DNA of 45,548 nucleotides from Acidobacteriota bacterium (GTDB lineage: Bacteria; Acidobacteriota; Aminicenantia; UBA2199): contig JALOLA010000027.1 of NCBI GenBank assembly GCA_025456205.1, positions 1 through 45,548 of the forward strand. Direction: 5' to 3'. Under the pieces are notes generated by a model. That model was given only the letters and a program-made list of their open reading frames with translations. It did no database searches and had not been told where the DNA came from. Both the position numbers and the translations under genes were made by a program. This document shows positions 31,317-39,797 of this stretch, piece after piece; the stretch's first letter is position 1; the number at the start of each line of letters is the position of its first letter.

Positions 31317-32337
31317 AGATCGCGATACGCTGCCCCTGGGCGTCAGCGACGCCCGCGCCGGCGAACCCGCCCCTTGCAAGCGCATCCTCGTCGTCGACGA
31401 TGACGACACGGTGCGGGAGGCGCTGAAGGATTTCCTGGAGTTCCACGATTTCGCCGTCACCGCGGTGGACAACGCCGCCCTGGCCCTGCAGGCCCTGGCC
31501 GCCAGCGATTTCGACCTGGTGATATCCGACCTGGTCATGCCGAGAATGGACGGCATCGCACTGATCAAGGCCGTGCGCGAGGCGGGGAAGGACGTCCCCC
31601 TCCTGGTCATGACCGGCTTCGCCTCGATCGAGTACGCCGTCGAGTCGATGAAGGCCGGGGCCACTGATTTCATCACCAAGCCCTTGAAATTCGACCATGT
31701 CATGCTGATCATCAATCGCGTCCTGGAAACGTCGGCGCTGCGGCAGATGGCCCGTGAGAGGGAATATTACAAGGACCTCTCCAACAGCGACGGCCTGACC
31801 CGCATCGGCAATTATCGCCATTTCAACCAGGTGCTGCAGATCGAGATCGACCGCCAGCGGCGCTACGGCCGGCCGCTGACGCTGCTGATGATCGACATCG
31901 ACGACTTCAAGAAGACCAATGACCGCTACGGCCACCTGATCGGCGACATGGTCCTGATCAAGATCGCCGCCCTGCTGAAGGACGAGGTGCGCGGCTTCGA
32001 TTTCGTCGCCCGTTACGGCGGCGACGAATTCACCGTCATCCTGCCCGAGGTCTCCGAAAAGGCCGCCCTGGCCGTCGGCCGCCGCATCATGAAATCCATC
32101 GCGCTGCAGGAGTTCGCCACGCCGGAATATACCGAGATCGGTCAGGTCAGCGTGACCATCGGCATCGCCTCCTTTCCCAGGGACGCCCTTGACGCGCAGG
32201 ACCTGGTGGCCAAGGCCGATCGCGCCATGTATGCTGGCAAGAGCGCGGGCAAGAACTGCCTTTGCGTTTTCGGGGAAGAGAAGAACATCATCCGCCTGCG
32301 CCGGCCCACGCCGGCTCCGGGCCCTGTAAAGAAATAA
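31309..32337 (+). CDS. Response regulator with GGDEF diguanylate cyclase domain
   Basis: A 342-residue PleD/WspR-like protein. The receiver domain (about residues 24-140) has the acidic DDDDT cluster, phosphoacceptor Asp in VISDLVMPRMDG, and Lys in TKPLKF. A helical linker leads to the GGDEF domain (about 165-320) with active-site GGDEF intact and an inhibitory RxxD site (RGFD) five residues before it, so it is probably an active cyclase with product inhibition. It makes cyclic di-GMP, a second messenger for attachment and motility. The nearby pilT gene is a possible output target. No kinase gene is adjacent. Confidence 0.92.
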   Translation: MAEDRDTLPLGVSDARAGEPAPCKRILVVDDDDTVREALKDFLEFHDFAVTAVDNAALALQALAASDFDLVISDLVMPRMDGIALIKAVREAGKDVPLLVMTGFASIEYAVESMKAGATDFITKPLKFDHVMLIINRVLETSALRQMAREREYYKDLSNSDGLTRIGNYRHFNQVLQIEIDRQRRYGRPLTLLMIDIDDFKKTNDRYGHLIGDMVLIKIAALLKDEVRGFDFVARYGGDEFTVILPEVSEKAALAVGRRIMKSIALQEFATPEYTEIGQVSVTIGIASFPRDALDAQDLVAKADRAMYAGKSAGKNCLCVFGEEKNIIRLRRPTPAPGPVKK

Positions 32338-32354
32338 GCGTTGGCGGCGGGGGG

Positions 32355-33512
32355 TCAGGCGAAGGTGCCGCGCTGGACGATCTCGCCGTCCCGTATCAGC
32401 CAGCGGCCATTGGCCAGCAGGTGGCGGATGCGGTCTTCCCCGTCCAGGAGCAGCAGGTCGGCATCCAGCCCGGCCGCGACGCGGCCTTTGCCGGGCAGCT
32501 TGAGGATGGCGGCGACGTTGGCCGTGACCACCGGCAGCGCTTTTTCCAGCGGCATTTTTTCCAGGCGCACGCAATCGATGAGTTCGTTGAAGATGGCCTT
32601 GGGCTTGCCCGTGGCCAGGCTCTGCAGCTCGCCCTTGGCGTTGAAGACCGGAAGCGACCCGCAGCCGTCGGAGGAAAAGGTGATGTGCTCCAGCGGCACC
32701 CCCGCCGCCAGCAGCTCGCGCAGGCAGGCGGAGGGCTTGATCTCCTCATCGGGGTAATACGGGTAGGAGCTGGCGGTGATGTCGACGAATCCCTCGCGGC
32801 CGTACTGCTTGGCCGCCTCGAAAACGGCGCGGGTGCGATTGCAGTGAGTGGGCAGGAACTGGGAGAAGCGCAGCTCGCTCTGCCTGACGGCAGCGATCAG
32901 CAGTGAGAAGGGCTCCGGGGCATCGCCGAGGTGGATATTGACGATGCCGGCCTTGCCGCCGATCATGCCGCCGACCCGGGCCAGCTTGGCCAGGCGGATG
33001 AGCTCGTCGACGCTGGGGCTGGATGAGCGATGGTCGGCGATGGCGATCTCGCCCACGCCGATGACCTCGTCCACCAGGGCCAGGTCCTTGCCCGCGTCGC
33101 CGAAGAGGGTGGGCGTGGGCACCTGGTAGGCACCGGTGTAGATCCAGGCGGAAACCCCTTCCTGGCGCAGCCCCTTGGCCTTCATCAGCACCGAGGCCAC
33201 CGAGCGGGTCAGGCCGTCGGTGCCCAGGCAGCCGATGACGGTGGTGATGCCGCCCTCCACCATGTCGAGCAGGCGCATCTCCGGGGTGCGCGTGGCCGGG
33301 CCGCCCTCGCCGCCGGCGCCGGCGATGTGCACGTGGCTGTCGATCAGGCCGGGCAGCAGGCGCAGTCCCCGGCCCTCAACGACCGTGGTGGCGCAGCCGC
33401 CGGCCGGCTGCAGGCCTTCGCCCACGGCCGCGATGCGGCTGCCGGCGACCAGGACGTCCTGTTCGCCAAGGAATTCCGGGGCGTAGACCCGGCATCCTTT
33501 GAACAGTATCAT
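32355..33512 (-). CDS. iadA: Isoaspartyl dipeptidase (beta-aspartyl peptidase)
   Basis: A 385-residue amidohydrolase that frees amino acids from isoaspartyl dipeptides formed in damaged protein. Metal-binding and catalytic parts are in order: SHVHIAGAGGEGG near residue 60, IADHRSSSPS, VNIHLGD, LPTHCNR, and SSDGCGSLPVF. The start MILFKGCRVYAP and the C-terminal beta-sandwich ending GEIVQRGTFA are as expected, and length is normal. It is 4 bp downstream of argF in the same operon, which links it to amino-acid recycling. A different dihydroorotase-like role is possible but less likely. Confidence 0.85.
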   Translation of the reverse strand: MILFKGCRVYAPEFLGEQDVLVAGSRIAAVGEGLQPAGGCATTVVEGRGLRLLPGLIDSHVHIAGAGGEGGPATRTPEMRLLDMVEGGITTVIGCLGTDGLTRSVASVLMKAKGLRQEGVSAWIYTGAYQVPTPTLFGDAGKDLALVDEVIGVGEIAIADHRSSSPSVDELIRLAKLARVGGMIGGKAGIVNIHLGDAPEPFSLLIAAVRQSELRFSQFLPTHCNRTRAVFEAAKQYGREGFVDITASSYPYYPDEEIKPSACLRELLAAGVPLEHITFSSDGCGSLPVFNAKGELQSLATGKPKAIFNELIDCVRLEKMPLEKALPVVTANVAAILKLPGKGRVAAGLDADLLLLDGEDRIRHLLANGRWLIRDGEIVQRGTFA

Positions 33513-33516
33513 GGAC

Positions 33517-34497
33517 CTACCTGCCCAGCGTGGCGACCATCACGGCCTTGATCGTATGCACGCGGTTCTCGGCCTCGACGAACGCCTGGGAATGCCGGCT
33601 TTCGAAGATCTCATCGCTGACCTCGCAGATATCGGGGAACTGCTTGGCCAGCTTGGTCTCGGTGTTGTGAAAGGCGGGCAGGCAATGGAGGAAGGTGCAC
33701 TCGGAGTTGCCGGTCTTGTCGAACATGGAGCGGTTGACCTGGTAGGGCTTGAGCAGCTTGATCCTCTCGGGGATCTGTTCCTCCTCGCCCATGGACGCCC
33801 AGACGTCGGTGTAGATGATGTCGGCGCCCTTGACGCCGGCGCCGATGTCGTCGGTGATGGTGATCTTCGCGTCCCTTTCCTTTGCGAATTCGCGGCATTC
33901 GCCGACCAGTTCCTTGGCCGGAAAGAGTGACGCGGGGGCGACGATGCGGAAATCCATGCCCATCTTGGCGGCGCCGATCATCAGCGAGTTGGCCATATTG
34001 TTGCGGCCGTCGCCCACGTAGGCGAAGGTGATGCCCTTGAGCCGGCCCTTGACCTCGAGGACGGTCATGAAGTCGGCCAGGACCTGGGTGGGGTGGTACA
34101 GGTCGGTCAGGCCGTTCCAGACCGGGACGCCGGCCCACTGCGCCAGCCCCTCCACGGTCTCGTGCTTGAAGCCGCGGAACTGGATGCCGTCGAACATGCG
34201 GCCCAGGACGCGGGCGGTGTCCTTGACCGTCTCCTTTTTGCCCAGCTGGATGTCATCCTTGCCCAGGTATTCGGGGTGGGCGCCCTCGTCGACGCAGGCC
34301 ACCACGAAGGCGCAGCGCGTGCGCGTCGACGGCTTTTCAAAGATCAGGGCGATGTTCTTTCCGGCCAGGTTGTTGCCGCGCAAACCGGCGTACTTGTCCT
34401 GTTTCAGCTTGATGGAGAGCTGCAGGAGAAAATCGATCTCCTCGGGGGTGTTGTCCTTCATGGACAGGAAATGTCTTCCTTTCAGGTTGAATGGCAT
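33517..34497 (-). CDS. argF: Ornithine carbamoyltransferase
   Basis: Makes citrulline from ornithine and carbamoyl phosphate in arginine synthesis or the deiminase pathway. The 326-residue protein has the carbamoyl-phosphate site STRTR ([12 protein letters not shown]), [12 protein letters not shown], and HCLPAFHN with the catalytic Cys. Length is normal. The start at 34497 has GGAGGT upstream and its promoter (TTGCCT/TACTAT) is clear. It is co-transcribed with the isoaspartyl dipeptidase gene. No other arginine genes are in the window, and the direction of the reaction in vivo cannot be decided. Confidence 0.95.
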   Translation of the reverse strand: MPFNLKGRHFLSMKDNTPEEIDFLLQLSIKLKQDKYAGLRGNNLAGKNIALIFEKPSTRTRCAFVVACVDEGAHPEYLGKDDIQLGKKETVKDTARVLGRMFDGIQFRGFKHETVEGLAQWAGVPVWNGLTDLYHPTQVLADFMTVLEVKGRLKGITFAYVGDGRNNMANSLMIGAAKMGMDFRIVAPASLFPAKELVGECREFAKERDAKITITDDIGAGVKGADIIYTDVWASMGEEEQIPERIKLLKPYQVNRSMFDKTGNSECTFLHCLPAFHNTETKLAKQFPDICEVSDEIFESRHSQAFVEAENRVHTIKAVMVATLGR

Positions 34498-34521
34498 GGG
34501 TGACCTCCAAAATTACTTAGC

Positions 34522-34550
34522 ATAGTACCGCAAAAAACCCTTTTAGGCAA
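34522..34550 (-). promoter_or_regulatory. Promoter of argF-iadA
   Basis: TTGCCT (34550-34545), 17 bp, TACTAT (34527-34522) on the minus strand. It lies back to back with the GNAT promoter, whose -35 box is at 34560. Confidence 0.6.
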
Positions 34551-34559
34551 GGCGCGCGG

Positions 34560-34588
34560 TTGACCGGCATGGGCCTTTCTGCTAAAAT
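34560..34588 (+). promoter_or_regulatory. Promoter of the GNAT gene, predicted leaderless
   Basis: TTGACC (34560-34565), 17 bp, TAAAAT (34583-34588). Only 9 nt separate the -10 box from the ATG at 34598, with no Shine-Dalgarno sequence in between. Confidence 0.7.
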
Positions 34589-34597
34589 ACTTTTCTT

Positions 34598-35050
34598 ATG
34601 GCCGATCAATCCCCGATGAATCCCGCTGACGTGGAAATAAAGGTCATTGCCGCCGCCGATCGCGATGCCCTGAAAAGCCTGTACCGGCAGGCCGGCTGGT
34701 GGCAGGAGCGCGACCAGGCCCCCGGCGGCGACTCCTGGCTCGACCGCCTGGTCGCTGGCTCCTTCTGCTTTGTCGGCGCCTTTGCCGGCGGGAAAATGGT
34801 CGGCATGGGCCGCGCCGTCTCCGACGGGGCCAGTGACGCCTATATCCAGGATGTGACGGTATTGAAGGAATTCCGTGGCCTCGGCATCGGGGCTGGGATC
34901 ATCGAAAAGATCGTCGGGTTCTTGCGCGAGCGGCGCATCGGCTGGATCGGACTGGTCGCGGAACCGGGCACGCAGGCGTTCTACCGGCGGCTGGGATTCT
35001 CGGTCCTGGAGGGATATGCCCCGATGCTGCTGAAAGAGCGGGAGGATTGA
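34598..35050 (+). CDS. GNAT family N-acetyltransferase
   Basis: A 150-residue acetyl-CoA-dependent acyltransferase. Seen: the acetyl-CoA loop GLGIGAGIIEKIV (R/Q-x-x-G-x-G/A form) preceded by DVTVLKEFRG, then the alpha/beta end AEPGTQAFYRRLGF. Length is typical. The acceptor is unknown. It overlaps nothing, but the DUF2156 gene starts 3 bp after its stop, so the two are likely translated together; both are acyltransferase-fold proteins, which may mean related modification steps. It has its own strong promoter. Confidence 0.88.
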   Translation: MADQSPMNPADVEIKVIAAADRDALKSLYRQAGWWQERDQAPGGDSWLDRLVAGSFCFVGAFAGGKMVGMGRAVSDGASDAYIQDVTVLKEFRGLGIGAGIIEKIVGFLRERRIGWIGLVAEPGTQAFYRRLGFSVLEGYAPMLLKERED

Positions 35051-35053
35051 TCC

Positions 35054-35950
35054 GTGCAGGAAGTGAAGCTGGAGAATTTCTCCCCGGTCAAGCTGGCCGA
35101 CCGCGATACGATACGCCCGCTGCTGCTGGCCGAGGACGTCTGCTTCTGCGAATACAACTTCGCCAATCTCTTCATGTGGGGGGACATCTACCAGACCCGC
35201 TGGCTGCTGCAGGAGGACCGACTGTGGCTGTACAACGGCAATGACGACCTGATGCTGATGCCGGTGGGACGGGCGCTGGACATGGCCGGGCTGCTCGCCG
35301 TTTCCGACGGGATGCGCCGCGCCGGCAAGAGCGGCAATTTCGTCCTGGTCGATCCGGACTTCGTGCGCGAAAACCCCGGACTGGGGGAATTCTTCAGAAT
35401 GGAGGCCGACCCGGACAACGGCGACTACATCTACCTCACCCAGAAGCTGGTCGACCTGAAGGGCAACAAGCTGCACAAGAAGCGCAACCAGATCAGCCAG
35501 TTCCAGGCGCTGTACCCAGGCCACCAGGCCCTGCCGCTGCAAAAAAATGACCTGGCGGCCTGCTTCTCCCTGGCCGAGAAGTGGTGCCGCCTGCGCACCT
35601 GCGAAGAGCTGGATTTCACCCATGAAACGTCGGCCCTGCAGCGGGCGATGCATTTTTTTGAAGAATTGGGCCTGCAGGGAGTGAAGATAACCCATCAGGG
35701 GGAATTTATCGCCTTTTCCATCTTTTCGCCACTGAACCACAACATGGCCGACGTGCATTTCGAGAAATTCGATCCCGAGGTGAAGGGCAGCGGCCAGGTG
35801 ATCAACTGGGAGACCGCCAGGGCGCTGGCCGGGACGGCCAAGTACATCAACCGCGAACAGGACCTGGGCATCGAGGGGCTGCGCCAGGCCAAGCGTTCAT
35901 ACGCTCCCGAATACGTGCTGAACGCCTATTTCCTGGGGCGGAAGCCCTGA
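35054..35950 (+). CDS. DUF2156 (phosphatidylglycerol lysyltransferase-like) domain protein
   Basis: A 298-residue protein of the GNAT-related DUF2156 fold. Seen: YIYLTQKLVDLKGNKLHKKRNQI near residues 125-147 and the C-terminal NREQDLGIEGLRQAKRSYAPEYV, both hallmark blocks of this family. Relatives form the catalytic part of lysyl-phosphatidylglycerol synthase, but stand-alone ones have unknown substrates. It starts with GTG (35054), preceded by GGGAGG in the end of the GNAT gene. No membrane helices, so it is not a flippase-type fusion. Confidence 0.85.
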   Translation: MQEVKLENFSPVKLADRDTIRPLLLAEDVCFCEYNFANLFMWGDIYQTRWLLQEDRLWLYNGNDDLMLMPVGRALDMAGLLAVSDGMRRAGKSGNFVLVDPDFVRENPGLGEFFRMEADPDNGDYIYLTQKLVDLKGNKLHKKRNQISQFQALYPGHQALPLQKNDLAACFSLAEKWCRLRTCEELDFTHETSALQRAMHFFEELGLQGVKITHQGEFIAFSIFSPLNHNMADVHFEKFDPEVKGSGQVINWETARALAGTAKYINREQDLGIEGLRQAKRSYAPEYVLNAYFLGRKP

Positions 35951-35974
35951 CCCCCCGCCTGGATCACATCCCGC

Positions 35975-36235
35975 TTACTGCTCCGGCTCGCGGGCGATGA
36001 CCCCTTTCTCGATGAGCAGGTCGACCTGCTTGTTGACCATGTCGGCGAAGCGCAGAAAATGGGGGATGGTCAGGTGGGCGTAGGTGTGGATGGCCACGCG
36101 GGCCGGCTCCTTGACGTCGCGGATGCCGAGGCCCAGGCAGATCTCCTCGGGGTTGACGTTGAAGGAGATCAGGTTGGCATAGACGTGCTGGGCGTGCAGG
36201 TCGGTGATCTCGATCTTTTCCTCTTTCTTCTCCAT
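35975..36235 (-). CDS. DUF3467-like small protein
   Basis: An 86-residue acidic protein. After a charged start (MEKKEEKIEI), the core AQHVYANLISFNVNPEEICLG and the ending with THE pattern of a small beta-alpha domain (AHLTIPHFLRFADMVNKQVDLL) fit DUF3467, whose members often accompany phage, gas-vesicle or signalling genes but have no known activity. A GGGGAGG ribosome binding site supports the start at 36235. It lies 26 bp after the stop of the broken sulfotransferase gene and may share its transcript. Confidence 0.65.
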   Translation of the reverse strand: MEKKEEKIEITDLHAQHVYANLISFNVNPEEICLGLGIRDVKEPARVAIHTYAHLTIPHFLRFADMVNKQVDLLIEKGVIAREPEQ

Positions 36236-36261
36236 GACGTCCTCCCCTGATCGCTGCCGCT

Positions 36262-36964
36262 TCAGCGGTAGCTGTTCCTTTCCAGCTTCTTCAGCACCTT
36301 GTACAACCGCTGCTCGTCGGCGCTGAGCACGATGCGGCTGTTCTTCTGCGTCTGCTCTTCCTTGCGGATCACGCCCAGGTCGACGTTGAAGCCGATCTTC
36401 TTGAAGGCCTTCCTGACGCCGGAGTGCCCGGCGAGCAGGGCCTCGTAGCTGACCACGATGCTCTTGGGGGTGTTCTCGTGGGCGGCGACCAGGGCGTTGT
36501 TGTTGTCGAACCAGCTGAGCTTGAACTGCGATATGCCGCGCTTGTACATGCTCGAGCGGACATCGGCCGGGTTGCGGAAGATGAAGACCGCGCGGATCTT
36601 CTTGTCCTTGGCGATGTGGCGGAAGAAGAAGAGCGCCGGCACGTGGACGATCTTGAGGCCGGTCAGGCCCTGGCCGCCGTTCAGGCGCTCGACGATCTTG
36701 TTCATCTCGAGGACGTTCTCCTCGGTCATGGCCTTGTCGATCAGCTTTTTTTCCAGTTCCTTGCCGGTCTCCAGCTCGAAGTAGCCCGACTTGTTGTACT
36801 CGTCGCCGCCGAAGTCCGAAGTCCACGCCGGCGCTCTTGAGCAGCTGGCAGGCCAGCGAGGTGCCGCTGCGCGGGTGCCCGACGACGAATATGCCGTTCT
36901 TCAGCACGATGGGCCGAATTTCTTTTTTTGCTTCAGGTGCCGGATGATCCACTTGTGCCTCCAT
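36262..36964 (-). pseudogene. Sulfotransferase-family gene disrupted by a 7-bp tandem duplication
   Basis: The 5' part encodes the sulfotransferase PAPS loop VVGHPRSGTSLACQLLKSAGVDFG. The frame then fails. The remaining protein continues in another frame from GDEYNKSGYFELE to the end RNSYR, with the 3'-phosphate-binding part VFIFRNPADVRSSMYKRG. At the break the minus strand reads GACTTCG twice in tandem (36823-36810); removing one copy restores one continuous frame of about 230 residues. The family transfers sulfate to sugars or lipids. The start is either the ATG at 36964 or an in-frame GTG at 36952 that has GGAGG 5 nt before it. It could be a pseudogene, a reversible slip-strand switch, or an assembly error. 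Confidence 0.85.
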
Positions 36965-36984
36965 TGCTGCGGTGATGAAGGTGC

Positions 36985-36990
36985 ATTATA
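36985..36990 (-). promoter_or_regulatory. -10 box of the sulfotransferase gene
   Basis: TATAAT on the minus strand (36990-36985), about 20 nt before the ATG at 36964. No clear -35 box was found. Confidence 0.4.
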
Positions 36991-37018
36991 CCACAGGATG
37001 AGAGATAGCTTAAATCTT

Positions 37019-37152
37019 GGCGTACGGTGTAAGGCGCAAGGCGCAAGGGAAGAAAAAAAAATACGGAGCAGTACGAAAACAGGACAAAACAAAGAAGCTC
37101 GATTGATCTTTTTCTTTTCTTCCCTACACCTTACGCCCTCCTCCTTACGCCG
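37019..37152. repeat. Intergenic heptamer-array inverted repeat, site C
   Basis: The left arm (37019-37061) has units GTGTAAG, GCGCAAG, GCGCAAG then GGGAAGAAAA. The right arm (37109-37152) in reverse complement reads GGCGTAAGG, GGGCGTAAGG, TGTAGGGAAGAAAA. The arms match at about 20 of 27 bases plus the whole purine run, with a one-base gap. It lies between the divergent sulfotransferase and tldD genes, and its right end touches the tldD promoter region. Confidence 0.75.
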
Positions 37153-37167
37153 ATTTCACGTTTCTGT

Positions 37168-37173
37168 TAGAAT
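37168..37173 (+). promoter_or_regulatory. -10 box of tldD, predicted leaderless
   Basis: TAGAAT, 9 nt before the ATG at 37183, with no Shine-Dalgarno sequence. The position 17 bp upstream reads TTACGC (37145-37150), part of the heptamer array, and is a poor -35. Confidence 0.4.
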
Positions 37174-37182
37174 ATGCCCATC

Positions 37183-38448
37183 ATGGAGAAATTCCGCATG
37201 CAGCTCTTCGAGGAAAGCCAGGCCATGCAGTTCGCCATGGACCACCGCGGCCACCGGGAATTCTCGCTGAAGAAAAGGTCGGGGACGCTGACGCGCAGCT
37301 TCGACGGCAGCTGGAAAAGCCGGTCGCTGGAAACGGTCTCCCGGGAAGCGGCGGCCTCGGCTTTGTCCTGGAAGAACAGCGGCCGCATCCGCCAGGACCT
37401 GCCCGGACTGGAGGTCGATCCCGGCGAGATCCTCGCCACCGGGGGCTTCCTTGCCGACTTCCTGCAGCGCCTCGACCTGCAGGAATGGCAGGTGGTCTTC
37501 CGCGCCCGCAGCTGCCGGCGTTTGATCCGCAATACGCGCCGCCAGGACGTCGAGAACGCCTTCGACCATTTCGTCGTCACGGCCAGGCTCAAGGCCCGCG
37601 GCCGGGAAGAGGAGCTGGAGGTCGGCGAGGGGAGCAGCGAGGCTCTGAAATTCAACCTGGACGGCCTGACTCGGCGCATCAGCGAGGCCCTGGAGAGCCA
37701 GAAGCACCGCCGCCGCGTCGTCTTCGACCGCCAGGTCCCGGTCGTGCTGCAGGCCGGCGAGGGGGCCATCCTTTTCCATGAGACACTCGGGCACGCGCTC
37801 GAGGCCGACTATGTGCACCAGGGATTATCCCCATTCACCAGGGCCGACCTGGGCCGGGCGATCGTCCCCGAGGCGATCACCATCCTCTGCCGCGACGAAC
37901 GCGACCCGTTCTTCCGCGCGGCCGCCGTGGATGACGAGGGCGAGACCTGCGCCCACCCGCTGTTGGTGGAACGGGGGGTCCTGCGCCGCTTCATCAGCGA
38001 TTACGCCTACCAGAAGCTGCTGCACCTGCCTGAACGCGGGCACGCCCGTCTGGAGGATTTCAGCCGCATCCCGCAGCCGCGCATGTTCGCCACCTATGTC
38101 CAGCCCGGCGGCGTGCCCGCGGCCGAGATCGTCGCCTCCACCCCGCTCGGCGTCTATGCCAGGGAATTCGGCGACGGCGGGCTCGATTTCCGCTCCGGCC
38201 GGTTCTTTTTCCGCATCCGCCAGGCCTTCCTGATCGAAAAAGGGCGACTGGGCGCCCCCATCGGCGCCCTGACCGTCAGCGGCGAGATCCGCGAGATCCT
38301 GCGCGATATCGCCATGGTGGGCGATGATTTCAAATATGACCGCGGCACCAGCTATTGCCAGAAGAACGGCCAGGTGCTGCCCGTGCGAGTCGGGCAGCCC
38401 ACCGTCAAGATCGACAAGCTGTGGGTCAACGGGGTGGCCGGTGCTTGA
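37183..38448 (+). CDS. tldD: TldD metalloprotease subunit
   Basis: TldD with TldE forms a zinc protease that degrades unfolded or RiPP-type peptides and matures microcins in some species. The 421-residue protein has the metal-binding HExxxH in ILFHETLGHALEAD (about residue 200), and conserved VDDEG, EDFSRIPQPRMFATY and the C-terminal SGEIREILRDIAMVGDDF. Length is a little below that of E. coli TldD. The ATG at 37183 is chosen; an ATG at 37174 would fall directly on the -10 box. It overlaps tldE by 8 bp. No RiPP precursor or modification genes are visible nearby. Confidence 0.9.
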   Translation: MEKFRMQLFEESQAMQFAMDHRGHREFSLKKRSGTLTRSFDGSWKSRSLETVSREAAASALSWKNSGRIRQDLPGLEVDPGEILATGGFLADFLQRLDLQEWQVVFRARSCRRLIRNTRRQDVENAFDHFVVTARLKARGREEELEVGEGSSEALKFNLDGLTRRISEALESQKHRRRVVFDRQVPVVLQAGEGAILFHETLGHALEADYVHQGLSPFTRADLGRAIVPEAITILCRDERDPFFRAAAVDDEGETCAHPLLVERGVLRRFISDYAYQKLLHLPERGHARLEDFSRIPQPRMFATYVQPGGVPAAEIVASTPLGVYAREFGDGGLDFRSGRFFFRIRQAFLIEKGRLGAPIGALTVSGEIREILRDIAMVGDDFKYDRGTSYCQKNGQVLPVRVGQPTVKIDKLWVNGVAGA

Positions 38449-39742
38449 GACGGTATTGAGAATGGGGCGCGAGGCCGGCTTCTCGACCGTCGAAGCCTTC
38501 GCGGAGAAGGTGCGCCGCCAGGAAAGCGACGGCGCCGACCGCGTGCTGTCCCGGCACGAGGTCGAGAGCGACCGCGTGAGGGTGCGGGCTTTCCGCGACA
38601 CGGGCGACCCGCTGGGGCTGAGCCTCTCCGCCCCCGATTCCCGCCAGGTCAAGGCCGGCCTGGCCGGGCTGGCCTCCAGCCCGGTACTCGACCGCAGGAA
38701 AAATTTCGCCCACCTGCTGCCCCACGGCGCCCAGAAGGTCAAGGTGAGCATTTACGACCCCGGGATCGAGCTCTGGGACGAGGCCCAGGCCGCCGACCTG
38801 CGCGAAAGGCTGCGCGAATGCCTGGTGACCTTTCCCGGGCTGCAGCTCATAAAATTCCAGTTCATGCGGGCGCTGAAGAAGGTGTACCTGGCCAACAGCC
38901 TGGGATTTTTCGCCAAGTACAAGAAAACCCTTTTCCAGGTCCAGGCCTCTTTCATGCTCAAGGACCACGCGCTGGAACTCAGCGAAAGCCGGACCTTTTT
39001 CCGCGACTTCGATCCGCAGCGCCTGGTGGCCCGCGGGGCGAACCTGCTGGGGGCCCTTGCCGCAGATCCGGAGCCCGCGGTCATCACCAACGAGTACGTC
39101 GTCATGTCGCCCGAAGCCTCGGCCCTGGTGCTGAAGGAATTCTCCCCTGGGCTGAAGCGGGAGCGTTCCGCTCCCAGGGGGCACGGCACCGCCGCTTCGG
39201 CGCGGGTGAGCATCATCGATCACGGCGCCATGGACGGCCAGCCCGGCTCGGCGCCCTTCGATGACGAGGGCACGGCGGCGGGGGAGAAATACCTGGTCAA
39301 CAAGGGGGTGGCGCTGGCGGCGATCGCCGACATCCGCACCGCGTTCGCTGCCGGCGGCAAAACCACGGGCAACGGCTTCCGTGACGAGCGCGGGGTCTTC
39401 CCGCAGGCCCAGTTCTCCAACCTCTTCATCCGCCCCGCGAACGACTCCCTGGCCCAGCTGCTGCAACAGGCCCGCCAGGGGGTCCTGATCTACCTGGTGA
39501 AGCCGAAAGGCGCGGGGCGCCAGCCCGGCGAGCTCCTGTTCTCGGCCTACGGCTATTTCTTTGCCAGCGACGGCATCGCCCGCCCGGTCCACTTCCATTT
39601 CGCCACCACCATGCGCTCCTACCTGCTGCACGTCCTGGCGGTGTCGCGCGAGCTGCGCTTTTTTCACAGCCGGGCCAATATCGGCTCCCCTTACCTGCTG
39701 CTGCAGGGCCGTCCCGGCCCGGGGAAAGTCTTTTTGATTTAA
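38441..39742 (+). CDS. pmbA: TldE/PmbA-like protease subunit
   Basis: A 433-residue partner of TldD. It lacks the HExxxH motif, as TldE proteins do, and shares the fold, with GREAGFSTVEAFAEKVRRQ at the N terminus, RVRAFRDTGDPLGLSLS and a C-terminal beta-rich domain. It begins with GTG at 38441, inside the end of tldD, so the subunits are translated in coupling. Divergence from classical PmbA is visible: the C-terminal half has few familiar motifs, and an insert near residues 240-260 (RERSAPRGHGTAASA) looks variable. The pairing makes the call; alone it would be weak. Confidence 0.75.
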   Translation: MLETVLRMGREAGFSTVEAFAEKVRRQESDGADRVLSRHEVESDRVRVRAFRDTGDPLGLSLSAPDSRQVKAGLAGLASSPVLDRRKNFAHLLPHGAQKVKVSIYDPGIELWDEAQAADLRERLRECLVTFPGLQLIKFQFMRALKKVYLANSLGFFAKYKKTLFQVQASFMLKDHALELSESRTFFRDFDPQRLVARGANLLGALAADPEPAVITNEYVVMSPEASALVLKEFSPGLKRERSAPRGHGTAASARVSIIDHGAMDGQPGSAPFDDEGTAAGEKYLVNKGVALAAIADIRTAFAAGGKTTGNGFRDERGVFPQAQFSNLFIRPANDSLAQLLQQARQGVLIYLVKPKGAGRQPGELLFSAYGYFFASDGIARPVHFHFATTMRSYLLHVLAVSRELRFFHSRANIGSPYLLLQGRPGPGKVFLI

Positions 39743-39797
39743 CCATGAGATATTTCAGCGAAAATCCTATTCATTTAAAAAACAAGCGAGGTCCGGC

